A stretch of DNA of 64,000 nucleotides from Streptomyces aculeolatus (GTDB lineage: Bacteria; Actinomycetota; Actinomycetes; Streptomycetales; Streptomycetaceae): the NCBI RefSeq assembly GCF_020400605.1, contig NZ_JAINRD010000016.1, forward strand, positions 62,001-126,000, given 5' to 3'. Shown here in pieces: positions 16,769 through 28,130 of this stretch (its first letter is position 1; each line of letters begins with the position of its first letter). The position numbers and the translations under genes are program-made. Under the pieces are notes generated by a model. The model saw nothing but the letters and a program-made list of their open reading frames with translations. It had not been told where the DNA came from and did not search any database.

Positions 16769-17131
16769 ATGAGCAGCACACCCCCGACCGGCAGACCGCC
16801 GGACGTGTACGAGGAAGTACAGCAGAGCGAGGAGTTCGGGGAGCTGCGACGCGCGCACCGTTCGTTCGCGTTTCCGCTGACTGTCGGATTCATCACCTGG
16901 TACCTGCTGTACGTGCTGCTGTCGAGCTACGCGGACGGCTTCATGGGCACCGAGGTCGTCGGCAACATCAACATGGCGTTCGTGCTGGGCATCCTGCAGT
17001 TCGTCACCACGTTCGCCATCGCCTGGTGGTACGCGCGGCACGCCGCCGCGAAGCTCGATCCCAGGTCCGAGCAGCTCAAGGCCGCGGTCGAGAGCCGGGT
17101 GGCCGGCAACGGCACGGAGGTCGGGAAATGA
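16769..17131 (+). CDS. DUF485 membrane protein, symporter partner
   Basis: A 120-residue DUF485 protein with two membrane helices (about 38-58 and 72-95) separated by YADGFMGTEVVGNINMAFV, as in the partners of acetate permease ActP. The ATG at 16769 is chosen because GGAGG lies 5 bases upstream (16759-16763), inside the in-frame ATG at 16757. Its stop overlaps the next symporter start (ATGA), the usual arrangement for yjcH-actP pairs. Confidence 0.9.
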   Translation: MSSTPPTGRPPDVYEEVQQSEEFGELRRAHRSFAFPLTVGFITWYLLYVLLSSYADGFMGTEVVGNINMAFVLGILQFVTTFAIAWWYARHAAAKLDPRSEQLKAAVESRVAGNGTEVGK

Positions 17132-18771
17132 CGGGCGCCACCACGACGAACGCGCTGCAGATGTTCGCCCAGTCGGAACCGGGTGAGCACCGCACGCTGA
17201 TCGTCACGCTTTTCTCCGTGTTCGTGGCGTTCACGCTCGCGGTGACGGTGTGGGCGGGACGCAAGACGAAGGACGCCACCGACTACTACGCAGGCGGCCG
17301 TTCCTTCACGGGCTTCCAGAACGGGCTGGCGATCTCCGGGGACTACATGTCCGCGGCCTCCTTCCTCGGCATCGCCGGGGCCATCGCGCTGGCGGGCTAC
17401 GACGGGTTCCTGTACTCCATCGGCTTCCTGGTCGCCTGGCTGGTCGCGCTGCTGCTGGTCGCCGAACCGCTGCGCAACTCGGGCCGGTTCACCATGGGCG
17501 ACGTGCTCGCGTACCGGATGCGCCAGCGTCCCGTGCGCACCGCGGCCGGGGTGTCGACCATCGTGGTGTCGATCTTCTACCTGCTGGCGCAGATGGTCGG
17601 CGCGGGCGCGCTGGTCGCGCTGCTGCTGGGGATCACCGGTGAGGCCGGCAAGAACCTCATCGTGGTCCTCGTCGGCCTGGTGATGATCCTCTACGTCACC
17701 ATCGGCGGCATGAAGGGCACCACGTGGGTGCAGATCATCAAGGCCGTGCTGCTGATCCTGGGCACCCTGCTGATCACGATCCTCGTGCTGGCGAAGTTCG
17801 ACTTCAACATCTCCCAGCTGCTGGGCGCCGCCGCGGACAACTCCGGCAAGGGCTCGGCGTTCCTGGAGCCGGGGCTGAAGTACGGGGTGACCAGCACGTC
17901 GACGATCGACTTCATCTCGCTGGGCATCGCGCTGGTGCTGGGCACCGCGGGTCTGCCGCACATCCTGATCCGCTTCTACACGGTGCCGACCGCGCAGACC
18001 GCGCGTAAGTCGGTGCTCTGGGCGATCGGCATCATCGGCGGCTTCTACCTGATGACCATCGCGCTGGGCTTCGGCGCCGCCGCGCTGATCAAACAAGAGA
18101 CGATCATCGAGTCCAATCCGGCGGGCAATACCGCGGCACCACTACTCGCGGAGGAGATCGGCGGCGGAGCAGGATCCACCGGTGGCGCGATCCTGCTGGC
18201 GATGATCTCGGCAGTCGCGTTCGCCACGATCCTCGCGGTCGTCGCCGGACTCACCCTGGCGTCCTCGTCGTCGTTCGCGCACGACCTGTACGCCAACGTC
18301 ATCCGCAAGGGCAAGGCCACCGAGAAGGAGGAGATTGCGGCGGCGCGGATCGCCGCGGTCGCGATCGGCGCGGTCGCCATCGTGCTGGGTGTCTTCGCGG
18401 GCAGCCTCAACGTCGCGGGGCTGGTGGCGCTGGCCTTCGCGGTGGCGGCGTCGGCGAACCTGCCGACGATCCTCTACAGCCTGTTCTGGAAGCGGTTCAC
18501 CACCCAGGGCGCGCTGTGGTCGATCTACGGCGGCCTGTTCACCTCGGTGTTCCTGGTGCTGTTCTCCCCGGTGGTCTCCGGCAAGGAGACCAGCATGTGG
18601 CCGGGCGTGGACTTCCAGTGGTTCCCGCTGGAGAACCCGGGCCTGATCTCCATCCCGGCCGGCTTCCTCCTCGGCTGGCTGGGCTCGATGCTGTCGAAGG
18701 ACGAGGACGCCACCGGCAAGAAGTACGCCGAGCTGGAGGTCCGCTCCCTCACCGGCGCCGGCGCCCACTAG
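17128..18771 (+). CDS. actP: Cation/acetate symporter (ActP-like)
   Basis: A 547-residue SSS-family transporter, likely taking up acetate or a short organic acid with Na+ or H+. It has about 13 membrane helices and the motifs YYAGGRSFTGFQNGLAISGD, YMSAASFLGIAG, GGMKGTTWVQIIKA, GTAGLPHILIRFYTV and FATILAVVAGLTLASSSSFA. The ATG at 17128 overlaps the DUF485 stop. Unlike the symporter encoded just upstream it has the normal short loop. A strong hairpin follows the gene. The exact substrate cannot be told from sequence. Confidence 0.88.
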   Translation: MTGATTTNALQMFAQSEPGEHRTLIVTLFSVFVAFTLAVTVWAGRKTKDATDYYAGGRSFTGFQNGLAISGDYMSAASFLGIAGAIALAGYDGFLYSIGFLVAWLVALLLVAEPLRNSGRFTMGDVLAYRMRQRPVRTAAGVSTIVVSIFYLLAQMVGAGALVALLLGITGEAGKNLIVVLVGLVMILYVTIGGMKGTTWVQIIKAVLLILGTLLITILVLAKFDFNISQLLGAAADNSGKGSAFLEPGLKYGVTSTSTIDFISLGIALVLGTAGLPHILIRFYTVPTAQTARKSVLWAIGIIGGFYLMTIALGFGAAALIKQETIIESNPAGNTAAPLLAEEIGGGAGSTGGAILLAMISAVAFATILAVVAGLTLASSSSFAHDLYANVIRKGKATEKEEIAAARIAAVAIGAVAIVLGVFAGSLNVAGLVALAFAVAASANLPTILYSLFWKRFTTQGALWSIYGGLFTSVFLVLFSPVVSGKETSMWPGVDFQWFPLENPGLISIPAGFLLGWLGSMLSKDEDATGKKYAELEVRSLTGAGAH

Positions 18772-18790
18772 GCGCCGCCGCCAGGCCGGC

Positions 18791-18815
18791 GCGGGCCGTC
18801 GTACCGACGGCCCGC
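18791..18815 (+). terminator. Terminator after the symporter operon
   Basis: Perfect 11-bp stem GCGGGCCGTCG / CGACGGCCCGC with a TAC loop, 19 bases after the actP-like stop. Confidence 0.75.
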
Positions 18816-18950
18816 CCGGTCCCGCCGGTTCGCCGCCGGCATCCGAGCGGCGACCGGCCGGCGGTGCCCGAGCGCCTGCCGTCCGGTCGTCACCCACCCC
18901 CCTCCCCGGGGGCGGGGCACCCTCCTCCGCCCCGCCCCCACCCCCCCCTC

Positions 18951-18990
18951 CCGCGGGCCCGCGGGGTCCGTGAAACCCGCGGGCCCGCGG
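18951..18990. terminator. Bidirectional hairpin between convergent genes, arms self-palindromic
   Basis: Fifteen-base arms CCGCGGGCCCGCGGG and CCCGCGGGCCCGCGG around the 10-base loop GTCCGTGAAA. The 14-bp core of each arm is itself a perfect palindrome, so the element is an inverted and a direct repeat at once. It lies about 100 bases past the LysR stop. The rest of the 316-base gap (18772-19087) holds only the actP terminator and C-rich runs. Confidence 0.6.
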
Positions 18991-19087
18991 GCATCTCCGA
19001 CCGGGGCCCGTCGTCGGGGTCCTGCCGGATCAGGGAGCGTCGCGAGCCCGGCGAAGCCCCGAACGACGGGGCGCCGGACGCCAGGCC

Positions 19088-19999
19088 CTAGCCGACCGTC
19101 TCCTTCGCCCGTACGTCCAGCGCGTCGAGCGCGGCACGCACCGCGGGGCTGCCCGTCGCGCCGCGCCGGGTGACCGTGAGGAACGTGCGGGACGGGATCG
19201 GCGACCCGGTTATCCGCACCCGGCGGATCGAGGGCACGCCGGAGAGCTGCGCGAGCCGGGGGACGAGCGCGACGCCGAGGCCGTTCGAGACCATCACCGC
19301 CGTCACGGTCCAGTCGCACGCCTCGTGGGTCACGTTGGGCCCGAACCCCGCCGCGCTGCAGGCCGCGAGCACGTGCTGCCGCGACCAGACGCCCGGCGGA
19401 CCTATGATCCACCGCTCCTCCGCGGCCTCGGCGAGTTCGATGCCGGTGCGCTCGGCCAGCGGGTGGCCGTCGGGTACGACCAGGTCGAAGGGGTCCTCGA
19501 TGAGCGTGTGCTGTTCGAAGCGCCGGTCGCCGCGGGCGGGGGCCTCGGCGGACGCCTCCACGACGGCGAGGTCCGTCTCGCAGTCGAACAGCAGGTCGTA
19601 GCAGTCCGCCGGCTCCGCCTCCCGCAGCCGTACGTCCAGCCTGGGGTGCGCGGTGCGCAGCGTGCCGGCCACCGGTGCCAGCAGCCGGCACATCGCGCTC
19701 GGGAACCCGGACATGCGCAGCTCCCCCACCGGCTCCTCGTCGAGCGCGTGCAGGTCGGCCGCCGCCAGCTCCCACTGCGCCTCGATGATGTCGGCGTGCG
19801 CGAGCAGTCCGCGCGCCGCGGACGTGAGCCGCACCCGGCGCCCCTGCGGCTCCAGCAGCCGGACGTCCAGCTCCCGGGCCAGCTGCCGGATCTGCTGGGA
19901 GGCGGCGGAGGGGGTCAGGTGGAGCGACTCGGCCGCGGCGGTCACGGTGCCGTAGTACGCGACCGCGCGGAGCACCCGCAGCCGGCGCAGGTCAATCAT
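19088..19999 (-). CDS. LysR-family transcriptional regulator
   Basis: A 303-residue LysR regulator. The winged HTH is at the N-terminus (LRVLRAVAYYGTVTAAAESL, then TPSAASQQIRQLARELDV), followed by a periplasmic-binding-like effector domain (about 90-295). The ATG at 19999 starts directly with the HTH. It is divergent from the zinc-ribbon and methyltransferase pair, which are candidate targets, and convergent with the symporter operon. The effector is unknown. Confidence 0.9.
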   Translation of the reverse strand: MIDLRRLRVLRAVAYYGTVTAAAESLHLTPSAASQQIRQLARELDVRLLEPQGRRVRLTSAARGLLAHADIIEAQWELAAADLHALDEEPVGELRMSGFPSAMCRLLAPVAGTLRTAHPRLDVRLREAEPADCYDLLFDCETDLAVVEASAEAPARGDRRFEQHTLIEDPFDLVVPDGHPLAERTGIELAEAAEERWIIGPPGVWSRQHVLAACSAAGFGPNVTHEACDWTVTAVMVSNGLGVALVPRLAQLSGVPSIRRVRITGSPIPSRTFLTVTRRGATGSPAVRAALDALDVRAKETVG

Positions 20000-20153
20000 G
20001 TAGGTACTCCTTCACGGTGCTGTCCATAAATCCAACCTAGACCTGCACGAAGGAAACTTCCATGCTGGACGAGGAAGGCAGGGCGGACCCGGGCCGACGG
20101 GCCGCCGCCGGACGAGAACCGCCGGAGCGTACGGCGGGGAGAGGACATCCACG

Positions 20154-20408
20154 TTGTTCGAGGGTCACTGCCCCCACTGCGGTTGGGCGGACAGCACGCC
20201 GTTCCACACGGTCTCGCGTCACCGCACGGGTGACGGGATGACGATCTGGACCCGGTGCCAGTGCGGCTCGCTGCAGATGCGCACTGTCGGCGCGGCCGGC
20301 GGCCGCATCGTCACGCGCGGGCGCCCGGCCCCGGACGCGGTCGGGCCGTACCCGGAAACGGCTCTGCGGCAGCCGGCGGCGCGGGTAGAAAGGTGCCATG
20401 ACCGCTGA
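20154..20408 (+). CDS. Small zinc-ribbon protein
   Basis: An 84-residue protein with a TTG start at 20154 preceded by GGGGAGAGGA. CPHCGWAD (residues 6-13) and CQCGSLQ (35-41) form a four-cysteine zinc ribbon; the C-terminal half is Arg/Pro-rich. It overlaps the start of the methyltransferase gene by 11 bases, so the two are probably co-translated. No function is known to me. Confidence 0.6.
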   Translation: MFEGHCPHCGWADSTPFHTVSRHRTGDGMTIWTRCQCGSLQMRTVGAAGGRIVTRGRPAPDAVGPYPETALRQPAARVERCHDR

Positions 20409-21276
20409 CGACCGACCGGCGCCCACCGTCGCCGAGATGCTCCGTGCCAACGAGGCCAACTGGGACGCCCGCGCCCCGGTACACGTGCGCAGCGACTTCT
20501 ACGGCCTCGACGGCTCCCGGGCGCCGGGCGACTGGTTCGCGCCGTTCGAATGGGAGGACCTCGGCGACCTGCACGGCCGGGACGTGCTCCACCTGATGTG
20601 CCATCTGGGCACCGAGACGCTCGCCTTCGCCGAGCGGGGCGCGGCCCGCACCGTCGGCCTCGACTTCTCCGCCGCGTCCCTCGCCGGGGCGCGGCGGATC
20701 GCGGCGGAGGCGGGCCGGGAGGTGGAGTTCGTACGGGCCGACGTGCACCGGGCGCCCGAAGCGCTGGACGGGAGGCGCTTCGACGTCGTCTACACCGGCA
20801 AGGGCGCGCTGTGCTACCTGCCGGATCTCGCGGCGTGGGCCGAGGTGGTACGGACCCTGCTGCGGCCCGGCGGCGTGCTGTACCTGGTCGAGTTCCACCC
20901 CCTGCTCGACTCGCTGGGCCCCGCGGGCAGCCCCGACGGGGTGCCGGAGCTGCTGCTGCGCCACGACTACCTCGCCGGCCGCGGCCCCGTACGCAAGGAC
21001 TCCCCGCACACGTACACCGACGGCCCGCCCCTCGCCGGCGCCACCACCGGGTACGAGTGGCGCCACGGCCTCGGCGACGTGGTCACGGCGCTGGCCGGCG
21101 CCGGTCTCGCCGTCGACCTGCTGCGCGAGACGGACCTGCTGCCGTGGCCGCGGTTCGCGGCGATGGAGCGGGACCCGGCGAGCGGCTGGTGGCGGCTCCC
21201 GGCGACCCGGCCCGCGGTTCCGCTGATCTTCGCGCTCCGCGCCGCAGCCGCGCCCGGCCCCGTGCGGGGGTCTTGA
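20398..21276 (+). CDS. Class I SAM-dependent methyltransferase
   Basis: A 292-residue methyltransferase. Motif I is VLHLMCHLGTETLAFAERGA, with the acidic motif II at VGLDFSAASL, then VEFVRADV and FDVVYTGKGALCYLPDL; LLRPGGVLYLVEFHPLLD closes the core. The glycine-rich loop is partly replaced (CHLGTET), as in many small-molecule methyltransferases of this subfamily. The C-terminal 100 residues include TYTDGPPLAGATTGYEW, probably the substrate lid. The substrate is unknown. Confidence 0.82.
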   Translation: MTADDRPAPTVAEMLRANEANWDARAPVHVRSDFYGLDGSRAPGDWFAPFEWEDLGDLHGRDVLHLMCHLGTETLAFAERGAARTVGLDFSAASLAGARRIAAEAGREVEFVRADVHRAPEALDGRRFDVVYTGKGALCYLPDLAAWAEVVRTLLRPGGVLYLVEFHPLLDSLGPAGSPDGVPELLLRHDYLAGRGPVRKDSPHTYTDGPPLAGATTGYEWRHGLGDVVTALAGAGLAVDLLRETDLLPWPRFAAMERDPASGWWRLPATRPAVPLIFALRAAAAPGPVRGS

Positions 21277-21362
21277 ACTCCGGGCCCGTTCCGGGCGACC
21301 CTCCCCGGACGACCGAGCCCCCGACCGGGGGACCCGCCCGCCCCCGTCAGGAAGCGCACCGT

Positions 21363-22883
21363 ATGACGCAGCCCGCCCGCCGCCCCAACATCCTGCTCGT
21401 CACCAGCGACCAGCAGCACTGGAACACCCTCGGCCGCGGCAACCCCGAGATCCGCACCCCGCATCTCGACCGGCTCGCCGCCCAGGGCACCGCCTTCGAG
21501 CGCGCGTACTGCCCCAACCCGACGTGCACCCCGACCCGCGCCTCGATGATCACCGGCAAGTACCCCAGCCAGCACGGCGCGTGGACGCTCGGCACCAAGC
21601 TGCCCGAGGACCAGCCGACCCTCGGGCAGCATCTGGGCGCAGCGGGCTACGCCACGTCGCTGGTCGGCAAGGCGCACTTCCAGCCGCTGGCGAGCACGCC
21701 GGAGCACCCCTCGATCGAGTCGTACCCGCTGCTGCAGGACCTGGAGTTCTGGCGGGACTTCCACGGCCCGTACTACGGCTTCGACCACGTGGAGCTGGCC
21801 CGCAACCACACCGCGGAGGCGCACGCCGGGCAGCACTACGCGCTCTGGCTGGAGCAGCAGGGGTGCGCGGACTGGCGGCGGTACTTCCGGCCGCCGACCG
21901 GCACCCTGGACCCCGGCGTGCGGCACACCTGGCCGATCCCCGAGGAGCTGCACTACAACGCCTGGATAGCCGAGCGCACCGGCGCGCTGCTGGAGGGGTA
22001 CGCCGAGCGGGGCGAGCCGTTCTTCTGCTGGGCCAGCTTCTTCGACCCGCACCCGCCGTACCTGGTGCCCGAGCCCTGGGACCGGATGTACGACCCGGAC
22101 GCGCTGACCGTGCCGGAGGCCGCCGCGGGCGAACACGACGGCAACCCCCCGCACTTCGGCCTCACCCAGCAGGACCGGCCGGACTTCTCGCCGTGGCGGG
22201 AGTCCGGGCAGTACGTCCACGGGTTCCACTCCCACCGGCTGCCGGCCGCCGAGCGGCGGCAGCTGGTGGCGACGTACTACGGGATGGTCTCCATGCTCGA
22301 CGCGTACGTCGGCCGGATCCTGGACCGGCTGGACGCCCTGGGGCTGGCCGACGACACGATCGTCGTGTTCACCACCGACCACGGCCACTTCTTCGGCCAG
22401 CACGGGCTCCAGGCCAAGGGCGCGTTCCACTACGAGGACCTGCTGCGGGTGCCGTTCCTCGCCCGCCTGCCCGGCCGGGTGCCCGCGGGGCGCGCCTCCT
22501 CCGCGCTGCTCTCGACCGTCGACCTGGCGCCGACGTTCCTGGAGCTGGCCGGGCTGCCGGTGCCGCGGGAGATGACCGGCGTCAGCCAGGCGGAGGTCCT
22601 CACCGGCGCCGCGCCGAGCGCGCGGGACCACGTCATCTGCGAGTTCCGGCACGAGCCGACGGCGGTCAGCCTGCGCACGTACGTCGACGACCGCTACAAG
22701 CTGACGGTCTATCAGGGGCGGACGTACGGCGAGCTGTTCGACCTGCGCGCCGACCCGGGCGAGACGCGCAACCTGTGGGACGACCCGGGGAGCGCCGGGC
22801 TCAGGTCCGAGCTGCTGCTCAGGTACATCTGGGCGGAGCTCGGCAAGGAGCCGATGTGGATGCCGCGGGTGGCGGCGGCGTAG
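21363..22883 (+). CDS. Sulfatase, cytoplasmic type
   Basis: A 506-residue sulfatase. The formylglycine site is CTPTR (C55-R59) followed by SMITGKYPSQHG, with metal-binding residues in LLVTSDQQHWNTLG and FTTDHGHFFGQHGLQAKG. There is no signal peptide, so it acts inside the cell or on imported sulfate esters. It resembles choline-sulfatase/iduronate-sulfatase-type enzymes in size. The ATG at 21363 has AGGAAG upstream. A formylglycine-generating enzyme is needed for activity and is not encoded in this window. It is convergent with the UvrA-like gene with only 33 bases between. Confidence 0.87.
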   Translation: MTQPARRPNILLVTSDQQHWNTLGRGNPEIRTPHLDRLAAQGTAFERAYCPNPTCTPTRASMITGKYPSQHGAWTLGTKLPEDQPTLGQHLGAAGYATSLVGKAHFQPLASTPEHPSIESYPLLQDLEFWRDFHGPYYGFDHVELARNHTAEAHAGQHYALWLEQQGCADWRRYFRPPTGTLDPGVRHTWPIPEELHYNAWIAERTGALLEGYAERGEPFFCWASFFDPHPPYLVPEPWDRMYDPDALTVPEAAAGEHDGNPPHFGLTQQDRPDFSPWRESGQYVHGFHSHRLPAAERRQLVATYYGMVSMLDAYVGRILDRLDALGLADDTIVVFTTDHGHFFGQHGLQAKGAFHYEDLLRVPFLARLPGRVPAGRASSALLSTVDLAPTFLELAGLPVPREMTGVSQAEVLTGAAPSARDHVICEFRHEPTAVSLRTYVDDRYKLTVYQGRTYGELFDLRADPGETRNLWDDPGSAGLRSELLLRYIWAELGKEPMWMPRVAAA

Positions 22884-22916
22884 GGCACGGGCCCCGGCGC
22901 TCCCCGGGACGGGCGG

Positions 22917-25232
<2,316 letters not shown>

Positions 25233-25242
25233 GAGCGAGATT

Positions 25243-25260
25243 CTAATCAAATTTGACTAG
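25243..25260. promoter_or_regulatory. AT-rich operator-like palindrome upstream of the UvrA-like gene
   Basis: CTAATCAAATTTGACTAG has 18-bp dyad symmetry with one mismatch pair. Its A+T richness is striking here. It lies 11 bases before the UvrA-like ATG and overlaps the end of the STAS gene. Its form suits a MarR- or TetR-type repressor; no such regulator is adjacent. Confidence 0.6.
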
Positions 25261-25685
25261 CGAAACGCTCCCGGGTTCTCCCCGGGCAGGGCATCGGCCA
25301 GCGTCGCCACCGGGCCGAGCGCGTCGAGGAGACCGCCGCACCGCATGACCCGGTGCGCGGCGACGCTCTCGGGGCAGACCAGCCGCAGTTCGCCGCCGCG
25401 GTCGGCGGTGCGCCTGCGGGCGCGTACCAGCAGCCGCAGCCCCGAGCAGTCGAGGAACTCCGTCCCGCACAGGTCGATGACCACGCGCGGCGCGGGCACG
25501 CCGGTGATCACGTCCAGGTACGGCTCGACATCGAGCTGGGCGGCGAGGTCGATCTCGCCGTGCAGCTCGAGCACCGTGAATCCGTGCAGCCGGTAGCTCC
25601 GCGCGAAGCGCGACTCCACCCGGTCGGCATGGTCGTCGCCGCCGGTACGCCACGAAGCTCCGGTCACGTCGTCTGTGTACACCAC
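25257..25685 (-). CDS. STAS-domain anti-anti-sigma factor
   Basis: A 142-residue STAS protein that would bind an anti-sigma kinase and be regulated by phosphorylation. The core reads FTVLELHGEIDLAAQL, then RVVIDLCGTEFLDCSGLRLL with the phosphorylatable serine at S81. The GTG start at 25685 follows GGGGGGAG by a few bases. No anti-sigma kinase or sigma factor lies next to it, so its partner must be elsewhere. It is co-directional with the UvrA-like gene. Confidence 0.85.
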   Translation of the reverse strand: MVYTDDVTGASWRTGGDDHADRVESRFARSYRLHGFTVLELHGEIDLAAQLDVEPYLDVITGVPAPRVVIDLCGTEFLDCSGLRLLVRARRRTADRGGELRLVCPESVAAHRVMRCGGLLDALGPVATLADALPGENPGAFR

Positions 25686-26006
25686 GTGCTCCCCCCACGG
25701 GGCCCGTTCTGCCCAGCCGGGGGCAGGCAGCCGAGGTCATAGTCACCGGGGTCCTGGGTGGATGGCCAACCGTAGTGCGGCATGTCGGGACAGGGGCAAG
25801 GTTGGCGCAAACGAGCCGGTCAAGATTCCCTCGACCGGGCGATTAATTCACAAACAGCTTGACCGATTCTCACACGATATGGCAATGGGCCGACCGGACA
25901 TCAGGCGCGAGCGCGTAAGTCCACGCCGCGCGGCGCGTCCGTCCATGGCCGCGGCCGCCGACGGGCTGGTACGCCTGGGAAGTTGCCGTCGTCCGAGGGA
26001 GCCGCC
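25686..26006. other. Divergent regulatory region between STAS and hexosaminidase genes
   Basis: About 320 bases with no gene. A relatively A+T-rich stretch (about 25830-25890) probably holds promoters. CGGTCAAG near 25820 recurs inverted as CTTGACCG near 25860. I find no match to the DasR-type site ACTGGTCTAGACCAGT expected for a chitin-regulated hexosaminidase. Confidence 0.4.
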
Positions 26007-28091
26007 ATGCAGCAGGAGACCCCAGCGCCAACATCGCACAGACCGTCCGCACCCGGGACGCCGCACCCGGGGGCGTACGACCGCCGCCGCACCCGGCGCC
26101 CCCGCACCCGCGCCCTGTGGCTCGCCGCGGCCGCCGGGATGCTGCTCTCCCTCGCCCCCGGCGTGCCCGCGAGCCAGGCCGCCGAGCCCAACCCCGCGCC
26201 CGTCACCATCCCTTCGGTGCGCTCGTGGGAAGGCGGCCAGGGCACGTGGGAGCTGACCCGGCAGAGCCGGATCGTGCTGGACCGCGGCGACGCCGGGAAG
26301 CTGGCGCCCACCGCGGCGATACTTGCCCGCGAGCTGGACCTCCAGGAGGGGCTGCGCCCGCGGATCGACACCGGGCGCCCCGGCCCCGGCGACATCGGCC
26401 TGTCCCTCGGCGGCAGCGCCCCCTCCCCCGAGGGCTACGAACTGGTCCTCGCCGACTCCGCCCGGATCACCGCACCCGACCGCACCGGCGTGCTCTACGG
26501 CACCCGCACCCTGCTCCAGGCGCTGCGCACCGGCGACGGGGAGCACACCGTCCCCCGCGGCACCGCCCGCGACCACCCCACCCACGGCGAGCGCGGCGTG
26601 ATGCTCGACGCGGGCCGCAGGTACTACTCCCTGGACTACCTCAGGCAGCAGATCCGCCAGCTCGCCTGGTACAAGCTCAACACCTTCCACCTGCACCTGA
26701 CGGACTGGAACGGCTACCGCATCGAGAGCGACAAGTTCCCGGAGATCGTCGCGGAACAGCACTACACCAAGCGCCAGTTGCGCGACCTGGAGGACTACGC
26801 CGCGCGCTACGGGGTGACGCTCGTACCCGAGATCGACCTGCCCGGGCACGCGGTGTCCATCGGCGACGCCCGCCCCGACCTGGCGTTCGCGTGCGAGTCG
26901 ATGTCCCGGCCGAGCAACGGCTGGGAGGGCTCGGACCGCGGCCACTGGACGCTGGACTACACCAAGCCGGAGACGCGGCGCTTCGCCCGCGAACTGGTCG
27001 CCGAGGTCGCCGACATCTTCGACAGCCCGTACCTGCACATCGGCACCGACGAGATCCCGCTGCGCCCGGCGCAGGAGGCGTGCCCCGAACTCGTCGCGTA
27101 CCAGGAGAAACAGGGCTACCCGTACCCCGGCGACGTGCTGGTGGAGTTCATCGACGACCTGTCCGGTGCCGTGCGCGCCGAGGGCAAGACGGCGCAGGTC
27201 TGGCAGTGGTGGGACTTCCAGCAGCCCACGAGCATCGACCCGGACAAGCGCACCGGGGTCACCGAGTGGCTCTCGCCCCCCGGCGGCCGGGCCGCCCAGG
27301 GCTACCCGACCGTCGGCATGGAGGAGAGCAAGCTCTACATGAGCGCCGGCTTCGGCGCCACGCCCGGCGACTACGCCTTCTTCGACGTGCGCGACGTGTA
27401 CCGCGACTACCCGTTCGAGTCCGCACCCAACATCCTCGGCTACCGGATGGCCCGGTGGTCCGACCGCACCTACGACTACTCCGTCGGCTGGGTCGACTAC
27501 TTCGCCCGCCGGCCGCTCGCCGTCGTCGCCGACCGCACCTGGGCGAAGCCCGCCGGCTCCCCCGTCCAGCCGTTCCTCGACGCCTACGACCGCGTCGGCG
27601 ACGCACTGCCGGTGCGGACGTCCGACCCGGCCGACCCCGAGTCCCAGATCGGCGCCAACTCCGGCATGTACGGGCAGGAGGGCTGGACGGCCGCGGCCAC
27701 CAGCGAGGAGAGCGCCGGCGAGCCGGGCGGCGCCGCGCGTGCCGTCGACAACGACCCGTACACCCACTGGCACAGCGACTACGGCGCCGCGCTGCCGCAG
27801 CAGCTGTCCGTCGACACGGGCGACCGGCGGCCGCTGGCCGGGGTGCGCTACATGCCGCGGCAGGACGGCGGCATCAACGGCCGGGTCGAGGACTACGAGG
27901 TGCTGGTCTCCGACGACGGGAAGACGTGGCGGAAGGTCGCCGCGGGCAGCTTCCCCGAGGACCGCACGGAGTTCACGGTGCCCTTCCCGGAGGTGAAGGC
28001 GAGGCACATCGCGCTGAAGGTGCTCAGCGAGCACGGCCCGTCGGACACGTTCGCCTCGGTGGCGGAGCTGGACGCCGTACGCGCCCGGTGA
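26007..28091 (+). CDS. Secreted beta-N-acetylhexosaminidase (GH20) with F5/8-type C domain
   Basis: Releases terminal GlcNAc or GalNAc from glycans and chito-oligosaccharides. Of 694 residues, a basic segment and hydrophobic stretch (about 35-60, ending near ASQAAE) is the export signal. Next come a GH20 N-terminal domain (about 65-195) and the barrel with GVMLDAGRRYYSLDYLR, FHLHLTDWNGYRIE and the catalytic Asp-Glu pair D348-E349 in HIGTDEIP. Residues about 550-690 form a discoidin/CBM32-like module (AVDNDPYTHWHSDYG). The ATG at 26007 has GAGGGAG upstream; the in-frame ATG at 25983 lacks a site. A strong terminator follows. Confidence 0.92.
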   Translation: MQQETPAPTSHRPSAPGTPHPGAYDRRRTRRPRTRALWLAAAAGMLLSLAPGVPASQAAEPNPAPVTIPSVRSWEGGQGTWELTRQSRIVLDRGDAGKLAPTAAILARELDLQEGLRPRIDTGRPGPGDIGLSLGGSAPSPEGYELVLADSARITAPDRTGVLYGTRTLLQALRTGDGEHTVPRGTARDHPTHGERGVMLDAGRRYYSLDYLRQQIRQLAWYKLNTFHLHLTDWNGYRIESDKFPEIVAEQHYTKRQLRDLEDYAARYGVTLVPEIDLPGHAVSIGDARPDLAFACESMSRPSNGWEGSDRGHWTLDYTKPETRRFARELVAEVADIFDSPYLHIGTDEIPLRPAQEACPELVAYQEKQGYPYPGDVLVEFIDDLSGAVRAEGKTAQVWQWWDFQQPTSIDPDKRTGVTEWLSPPGGRAAQGYPTVGMEESKLYMSAGFGATPGDYAFFDVRDVYRDYPFESAPNILGYRMARWSDRTYDYSVGWVDYFARRPLAVVADRTWAKPAGSPVQPFLDAYDRVGDALPVRTSDPADPESQIGANSGMYGQEGWTAAATSEESAGEPGGAARAVDNDPYTHWHSDYGAALPQQLSVDTGDRRPLAGVRYMPRQDGGINGRVEDYEVLVSDDGKTWRKVAAGSFPEDRTEFTVPFPEVKARHIALKVLSEHGPSDTFASVAELDAVRAR

Positions 28092-28097
28092 ACCGCC

Positions 28098-28130
28098 GCG
28101 GGCGGTCCGGCCCCCTGTCGGACCGCCCGC
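28098..28130 (+). terminator. Terminator after the GH20 gene
   Basis: Perfect 12-bp stem GCGGGCGGTCCG / CGGACCGCCCGC around a 9-base loop, starting 7 bases after the stop. The remaining part of the gap to the next gene contains the leader ORF region. Confidence 0.8.

Noticed and set aside
25686..26006. DasR-type site before the GH20 hexosaminidase
   Set aside because: No sequence near ACTGGTCTAGACCAGT is present; only a weakly related CGGTCAAG pair.
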